NCBI GenBank assembly: GCA_047619485.1
Contig: JBLHKE010000261.1
Location: 1 to 9,860, forward strand
Direction: 5' to 3'
From: JBLHKE01 sp047619485
Lineage (GTDB): Bacteria; Verrucomicrobiota; Verrucomicrobiia; Verrucomicrobiales; DEV007
Length of the DNA stretch: 9,860 nucleotides
The position numbers and the translations under genes are program-made. Positions 5,226-9,860 of this stretch are shown here, piece by piece. The notes below the pieces were generated by a model, which worked only from the letters and a program-made list of their open reading frames with translations, was not told where the DNA came from and made no database searches. Positions within the stretch are counted from its first letter, which is position 1; each line of letters opens with the position of its first letter.

Positions 5226-8156
5226 ATGAACAAGACCTCGACCCTTTTCCTCGCCAGCGCAGTTTTAGCCGCACTTTTTTCCGGACGTGCTTCGGCTGCG
5301 ATCAGCTTCAATCGAGACATCCGGCCGATCCTCGCGGAAAACTGTTTCGCCTGCCACGGCCCCGACAAACACAAACGCAAAGCGAAACTGCGTTTCGACA
5401 TCCGCGAGGGCGGCGGCTACGAGGAACGCGATGGCGTCACAGCGATCGTCCCCGGCAAGCCCGACGACAGCGAACTGATCATCCGCGTCCTTACGCAGGA
5501 CGAGGAGGAGATCATGCCGCCGCCGAAGTCGGAGAAGAAGCTCAAGCCGGAGGAAGTCGCACTGCTCAAACAATGGGTGGCCGAGGGCGCGAATTACGAG
5601 GGACACTGGGCATACGAAGCGCCGCGAAAAGCCGCAGCCCCTGCCGGTGTCCACCCGGTCGATCACTTCATCGACCGCCGCGTCAAAGCGGCGGGCGCAG
5701 ATCGAGCGCCAATCGCCGAGCCGCACGAACTCGCCCGCCGGCTCGCCTTTGACCTCACCGGTCTCCCCCCGACGCCGGCACAGGTGCAGGCCTTCACCAA
5801 CGCCTTCGAGAAAGATCCGCGCTCCGCGGTCGCGGGAGCGGCCAACGACTTGTTAGCGTCCTCGCGCTACGGCGAGCGCATGGCGGCCTACTGGCTCGAC
5901 CTCGTCCGCTATGCCGACTCCATCGGATATCACAGCGACAACCCGATGAACGTCTACCTGTTCCGCGAGTGGGTGGTTGGCGCATTCAACGACAACATGC
6001 GGTTCGACGACTTCACCCGCTGGCAACTCGCGGGTGACCTGTTGCCGGACGCGACCGACGCGCAGAAGACCGCCTCCGGATACAATCACCTGCTGCAAAC
6101 CACCCAGGAGGGTGGCGCCCAAGACAAAGAGTATCGCGCGATCTATGCCGCCGACCGCGTGCGCAACGTCGCCGGAGCATGGCTGGGCGGGACGCTCGGT
6201 TGCGCGCAGTGCCACGATCACAAATACGACCCTTACACGGCGCGCGATTTCTACTCGATGGCGGCCTTCTTCGCCGATATCCAGGAGCCCGGAGTCGGCA
6301 AACGCGGCCCCGAGATTCCCATCACGACCAAGGCGCATGCCGCTGCGTTGGCGAAGCTCGATAAGCAAGTCGTCGCCGCACAAAAAGTCGCCACCACGAT
6401 CACGCCCGCGATCGAGGCGGCGCAGCGCGAGTGGGAAACGAACTTAGCCGGATCGGCACTGCCGGTGTTCGGCGAGTGGCAAGTGATCGGGCCGTTCTCC
6501 GATCCCGGCGGTGCCGAAAAAACCCACGCCAAAAAGTTCGCGCCCGAGGAGCGCGTCGATTTGAAGGCGGAGATCGACGGCAAACAATGGCAGCGCCGCG
6601 AGCAGCTCGCGAACGGTCAGGTCCACGCCCTCGACGGCGCGGCCAACGCCGCCTGGTATCTCTACCGGAGCGTCGAGTCGAACGCGGCCAGCACGGTCGA
6701 CCTCTCGCTGGGCTCGGATGACGCCATCAAACTATGGCAAAACGGCGAAGTAAAAGTCGATCACTACATCGGTCGCGGCCCCGCTCCCGATCAGGAAAAG
6801 GTAACGCTCATTCTCCCCGCTGGCACCAGCCACGTGTTGATGAAGATCACCAACATCAGTGGCGGCGCCGGGTTCTACTTCGGGGTGCGCGGCAGCGAAC
6901 TGCCAGGCAAGATCGCGAATCTCCTCAAGGTGCCGGCCGACAAACGTGACGAGGCGGGGCGACAGGAGGTCGCCGCTTACTATGCCGGGATCGCTCCGAT
7001 ACTCGCCGATGCGCGCGCCAAACTCGAAGCCGCGACGAAACAGCGCGCCGAGTATGACAAAAATTTGCCCCGCACGCTGGTTACGGTCTCCATGCCGCAG
7101 CCTCGCGTCACACGCATCCTGGCGCGCGGCAACTGGCTCGACGACTCTGGCGAGATCGTGCAGCCCGCCGTGCCCTCCTTCCTTGGCAAGATCGACACCG
7201 GTGAGCGCCGTGCCAACCGGCTCGACCTCGCCAACTGGGTGGTCGATCCCTCGAACCCTTCCACCGCCCGCACCTTCGTCAACCGGCTGTGGAAATTGTT
7301 CTTCGCGACCGGTCTGGCCAGCAACGTCGACGACCTCGGCTCGCAAGGCCAGTGGCCGACCCACCCCGAGCTGCTCGACTGGCTGGCCGTCGAGTTTGTC
7401 GATAGCGGCTGGGACGTGAAGCACATGGTCGAACTGATCGTCACCTCCGAGGCTTACGCACGCTCGTCCAAGACGACGCCAGCCCTGCGCGAGCGTGACC
7501 CCTCCAACGCGCTCATCGCCCACCAGTCCCGCTTCCGACTCGATGCCGAGATGATCCGCGACAACGCGCTCTCCCTCAGCGGGCTGTTGGTCGAGAAGAT
7601 CGGCGGCGGTAGCGTCAAGCCCTATCAGCCGGCTGGATACTGGGAGCACCTCAACTTCCCGGGGCGCACGTGGAGCGCCGACGCTGGTGACAACCAGTAC
7701 CGCCGCGCGCTCTACACCCATTGGCAGCGCAGCTTTCTGCACCCGGCCATGCTGGCCTTCGACGCGCCGAGCCGCGAGGAGTGCACCGCCGAGCGCCCGC
7801 GCTCGAACACCCCCCTGCAGGCGCTCGTCCTGCTCAATGACCCGACCTTCGTCGAGGCCGCACGCGCCTTCGCCGAGCGCATAGTGGAAGAAGGCGGAGC
7901 CGATCCCGCAGCGCGCATCACCTGGGCGTATCGCGAAGCGCTCTCCCGTCAACCGTCAGCCTCGGAAGCAAAATTGCTCGGCGATCTGCATGCCAGTCAG
8001 TTCGCGAGGTATACCGGCGACGCCGCCGCCGCCGCCGCGCTGATGTCGGTCGGGTTGCACAAAGCGGCAGCTGACACGCCCGCGCCCGAGCTCGCCAGCT
8101 GGACCGCGGTGGCCCGCACCATCCTGAATTTGCATGAGACGATCACGCGGCCATAA
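5226..8156 (+). CDS. Exported PSCyt1-PSCyt2-PSD1 (planctomycete cytochrome / DUF1549 / DUF1553) protein
   Basis: 976 residues, ATG start, no clear Shine-Dalgarno. A signal peptide spans ~1-24 (hydrophobic LFLASAVLAALF, cleavage near RASA/A). The PSCyt1 heme domain follows: ISFNRDIRPILAENCFACHG with C40-x-x-C43-H44, the PGKPDDSELI block, and Met97 in EIMPPP as likely distal ligand. The PSCyt2/DUF1549 domain covers ~143-355 (HPVDHFIDRR, LTGLPPTP, RYGERMAAYWLDLVRYADS) and includes a second heme-type motif, C326-A-Q-C329-H330 (CAQCHDHKYDPY). A beta-rich insert (~416-562) comes next, then PSD1/DUF1553 from ~630 (RGNWLDDSGE, RTFVNRLWKLFFATGLA, and ECTAERPRSNTPLQALVLLN around Cys853). Length is normal for the family. 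The role is presumed periplasmic redox or binding work in polymer use; no reaction is established. It is followed by a DUF1501 gene, the usual partner. Confidence 0.93.
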   Translation: MNKTSTLFLASAVLAALFSGRASAAISFNRDIRPILAENCFACHGPDKHKRKAKLRFDIREGGGYEERDGVTAIVPGKPDDSELIIRVLTQDEEEIMPPPKSEKKLKPEEVALLKQWVAEGANYEGHWAYEAPRKAAAPAGVHPVDHFIDRRVKAAGADRAPIAEPHELARRLAFDLTGLPPTPAQVQAFTNAFEKDPRSAVAGAANDLLASSRYGERMAAYWLDLVRYADSIGYHSDNPMNVYLFREWVVGAFNDNMRFDDFTRWQLAGDLLPDATDAQKTASGYNHLLQTTQEGGAQDKEYRAIYAADRVRNVAGAWLGGTLGCAQCHDHKYDPYTARDFYSMAAFFADIQEPGVGKRGPEIPITTKAHAAALAKLDKQVVAAQKVATTITPAIEAAQREWETNLAGSALPVFGEWQVIGPFSDPGGAEKTHAKKFAPEERVDLKAEIDGKQWQRREQLANGQVHALDGAANAAWYLYRSVESNAASTVDLSLGSDDAIKLWQNGEVKVDHYIGRGPAPDQEKVTLILPAGTSHVLMKITNISGGAGFYFGVRGSELPGKIANLLKVPADKRDEAGRQEVAAYYAGIAPILADARAKLEAATKQRAEYDKNLPRTLVTVSMPQPRVTRILARGNWLDDSGEIVQPAVPSFLGKIDTGERRANRLDLANWVVDPSNPSTARTFVNRLWKLFFATGLASNVDDLGSQGQWPTHPELLDWLAVEFVDSGWDVKHMVELIVTSEAYARSSKTTPALRERDPSNALIAHQSRFRLDAEMIRDNALSLSGLLVEKIGGGSVKPYQPAGYWEHLNFPGRTWSADAGDNQYRRALYTHWQRSFLHPAMLAFDAPSREECTAERPRSNTPLQALVLLNDPTFVEAARAFAERIVEEGGADPAARITWAYREALSRQPSASEAKLLGDLHASQFARYTGDAAAAAALMSVGLHKAAADTPAPELASWTAVARTILNLHETITRP

Positions 8157-8234
8157 AGCGCAAAACCTCCCCGCCGAGTCACCCAAGCATTGATCCGCTC
8201 ACTGATCACTGAACCCTTACCCCACCTGCAATCC

Positions 8235-9662
8235 ATGCCCTCCGCCGACCAAGAATTCGCCAGCGCCCTCAGCCGCCGCTCCTTCCTCAACCGCGCCAGC
8301 ACCGGGATCGGTTCCGTCGCGCTCGCGTCGATGCTCAACGACGCCTTCGCCGCCGAGGCGTCCACGAAATGGACCGGCGTCATCGGCAAGCCTCACTTCC
8401 CGGTCAAGGCCAAGCGCGTCATCCACCTCTGCATGGCTGGTGGCCCGTCGCACCTCGAGACGCTCGACTACAAGCCGAAGCTCGCAGAGATGAACGGCAA
8501 GCCGATGCCAGAATCCTTCACCAAGGGTCAACCCATCGCCCAGTTGCAGGGCCAGAAGCTCAACTGTCTCGGCCCGCAGCACGAGTTCAAGAACTTCGGC
8601 AAATCTGGCCAGCATATCAGCAGCATCTTGCCACACATAGGCTCGGTCGCCGACGACATCGCCATCGTCCGCTCGATGGTCACCGAGCAAATCAACCACG
8701 ACCCAGCCCACACCTTCATGAACACTGGCACCCAGATCTCCGGGCGCCCGTGCATGGGATCGTGGCTGCTCTATGGGCTCGGCGCTGAGACCGACGAGTT
8801 GCCCGGCTACGTCGTCCTCACCTCCGTCGGAGGCGGACAGAACCAACCCATCGCCGCCCGCCAGTGGCACAGCGGTTTCCTCCCCAGCCGCTTCCAAGGC
8901 GTCCCATTTCACGCCAAGGGCGACCCGGTGCTCTACGTCGGCAACCCGAAAGGCGTCACGCGCGACGACCAGCGCGGCGTCGTCGACGCGGTCAACGCTC
9001 TGAACCGTATCCACGGCGAGACCGTCCACGACCCCGAGATCAGCGCCCGCATCGCCCAGTATGAGATGGCCTTCAAGATGCAGGCCTCCGTCCCTGGACT
9101 GATGGACGTGAAGAACGAGCCGCAACACGTCCTCGACATGTATGGTGCCAAACCCGGCGACGGTTCATTTGCGTCCAACTGCCTGTTAGCCCGCCGCCTC
9201 GCCGAGCGCGGCGTGCGCTTCATCCAGCTCTACCACCGCGGTTGGGATCACCACGGCGGCATCAAAAACGCCTCCAAGAATACTGCCGGACTCGTCGATC
9301 AGGGCAGCGCCGCCTTGATCAAAGACCTCAAAGAGCGTGGCATGCTCGAAGACACGCTGGTCATCTGGGGCGGCGAGTTCGGGCGCACGCCGATGGCGCA
9401 GGGCAACGGCCGCGACCACCACATCAAGGGATTCTCGATGTGGATGGCTGGCGGCGGTATCAAGGGCGGGGTCAGCCACGGTGCCACCGACGAGCTCGGA
9501 TATAACGCCGTGCAGGACGTCACCAGCGTGCACGACCTGCACGCCACCTTGCTGCACCTCTTCGGCATCGACCACAACAAGTTCAGCTACAAGTTCCAAG
9601 GTCTCGACTTCCGCCTTACCGGGGTCGAGCCCGCCAACGTGATCAAGCCGATCTTGGCGTGA
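8235..9662 (+). CDS. Tat-exported DUF1501 (sulfatase/alkaline-phosphatase-fold-like) protein
   Basis: 475 residues from ATG 8235. The frame is open to a TTG at 8190, but the ATG puts the twin-arginine motif SRRSFL (Arg14-Arg15) at the usual distance and is preferred; neither start has a Shine-Dalgarno. A hydrophobic stretch and DAFAAEA complete the Tat signal. Core motifs are HLCMAGGPSHLETLDYKPKL (~65-84), INHDPAHTFMNTG, GWDHHGG (Asp338, His339, His340), WGGEFGRTP (Glu381 to Pro386) and GRDHH (393-396), with a GFSMWMAGGGIKGG block after. The Asp/His/Glu clusters suggest a metal site like that of the alkaline phosphatase superfamily; the sulfatase CxPSR nucleophile motif is absent, so sulfatase activity should not be assumed. 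It lies 78 bases after the PSD1 gene. This pairing is one of the most common in Planctomycetota and Verrucomicrobiota, and the two products probably act together outside the cytoplasm. Confidence 0.92.
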   Translation: MPSADQEFASALSRRSFLNRASTGIGSVALASMLNDAFAAEASTKWTGVIGKPHFPVKAKRVIHLCMAGGPSHLETLDYKPKLAEMNGKPMPESFTKGQPIAQLQGQKLNCLGPQHEFKNFGKSGQHISSILPHIGSVADDIAIVRSMVTEQINHDPAHTFMNTGTQISGRPCMGSWLLYGLGAETDELPGYVVLTSVGGGQNQPIAARQWHSGFLPSRFQGVPFHAKGDPVLYVGNPKGVTRDDQRGVVDAVNALNRIHGETVHDPEISARIAQYEMAFKMQASVPGLMDVKNEPQHVLDMYGAKPGDGSFASNCLLARRLAERGVRFIQLYHRGWDHHGGIKNASKNTAGLVDQGSAALIKDLKERGMLEDTLVIWGGEFGRTPMAQGNGRDHHIKGFSMWMAGGGIKGGVSHGATDELGYNAVQDVTSVHDLHATLLHLFGIDHNKFSYKFQGLDFRLTGVEPANVIKPILA

Positions 9663-9713
9663 GGGCGAGAGCACCCGAATCAGCCAGTCAGACTTCCTAG
9701 CGAGCGGATTGCA

Positions 9714-9742
9714 TTGACCTGCATGGCCGGCACTGCGATACT
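9714..9742 (+). promoter_or_regulatory. Candidate sigma70-type promoter
   Basis: TTGACC (9714-9719), a 17-base spacer, and GATACT (9737-9742) lie just before the last gene. Transcription would begin near 9749, giving a leader of only ~5 bases before ATG 9755. The boxes fit the consensus at 5/6 and 4/6 positions. Prediction only. Confidence 0.4.
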
Positions 9743-9754
9743 TTGCACCGATCT

Positions 9755-9860
9755 ATGCGCGCTATCCAATACGCCGCCGCCGCGCTCTTGCTTCTGGTCA
9801 CCTGCCGGGCGGAGGAGCAGGCGCGGGCTGGGCTCGACTGGTGGGCATTCCAGCAGGTCG
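9755..9860 (+). CDS. Start of an exported protein, probably another planctomycete-cytochrome class member (3' end outside window)
   Basis: Thirty-five codons are visible from ATG 9755: MRAIQY, a hydrophobic run AAAALLLLV, then TCRAEEQA, then GLDWWAFQQV at the window edge. The start is a signal peptide. LVTC looks a little like a lipobox, but Thr at -1 is atypical, so cleavage by signal peptidase I near CRA/EE is about as likely. The phrase DWWAFQQV resembles the D-(H/W)-WAFQP-V opening that precedes the DUF1549 region in PSCyt/PSD1 proteins. It lies 92 bases downstream of the DUF1501 gene, with its own candidate promoter. There is too little sequence for a firm family call. Confidence 0.5.
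   Translation, partial: MRAIQYAAAALLLLVTCRAEEQARAGLDWWAFQQV

Noticed and set aside
6732..7952. 406-codon open frame on the minus strand inside the PSD1 gene
   Set aside because: GC-rich antisense shadow. The plus-strand frame carries clear family motifs throughout, and the antisense product shows no recognisable domain.
8020..8040. GCC-repeat run encoding six alanines near the end of the PSD1 gene
   Set aside because: A short alanine stretch in a GC-rich gene, in frame; nothing suggests a regulatory or phase-variable tract.
8190..8234. TTG start adding 15 residues to the DUF1501 protein
   Set aside because: The ATG at 8235 places the twin-arginine motif at the usual distance and is a stronger start codon. 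The extension has no Shine-Dalgarno and would only lengthen the leader.
8217..9128. 303-codon open frame on the minus strand inside the DUF1501 gene
   Set aside because: Antisense shadow of a well-supported gene; low-complexity V/D/L/G-rich composition typical of GC-rich complement reading.

Overview
The window is from a PVC-superphylum bacterium (Verrucomicrobiota or Planctomycetota, most likely free-living). The basis is gene content: a PVC-type membrane-bound dehydrogenase/HEAT/c-type cytochrome system, a planctomycete-cytochrome (PSCyt1/PSCyt2/PSD1) protein paired with a Tat-exported DUF1501 protein, and a NagX/HGSNAT-like membrane acetyltransferase. This combination is typical of the large exported, carbohydrate-associated gene sets of that group. 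DNA is GC-rich, and most starts lack a clear Shine-Dalgarno sequence. No rRNA, tRNA or CRISPR was seen.

Layout. (1) 1-3674, plus strand: the 3' part of a dehydrogenase-propeller/HEAT protein; 5 bases later a separate signal-peptide-bearing HEAT/cytochrome c protein; then a polytopic acetyltransferase-like protein. The first two together look like one protein that is usually a single polypeptide, so this appears to be a gene fission with a newly gained signal peptide. (2) 3675-5225: a decayed patch. A secreted-protein gene (plus) keeps only its first ~65 codons, and a phosphoesterase gene (minus) carries a one-base frameshift in a G-run and has lost its C-terminus. The two broken genes face each other across a 154-bp segment bounded by 22-bp inverted repeats (21/22 identical), which looks like a MITE or an internally deleted insertion sequence. 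A 332-base spacer with no recognisable gene follows. (3) 5226-9662, plus: the PSCyt1-PSCyt2-PSD1 protein and the DUF1501 protein, an adjacent pair very common in this group. (4) 9714-9860: a plausible sigma70-type promoter and the first 35 codons of another exported protein, probably another member of the planctomycete-cytochrome class.

The intact genes point to envelope or periplasmic redox chemistry (heme proteins with propeller, HEAT and PSD1 domains) alongside sugar-related acyl transfer. Substrates cannot be read from the sequence. The most unusual parts are the fission at 1230-1238 and the inverted-repeat element at 3943-4096, whose two ends coincide with the break points of both flanking genes. 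I found no convincing new multi-gene system.
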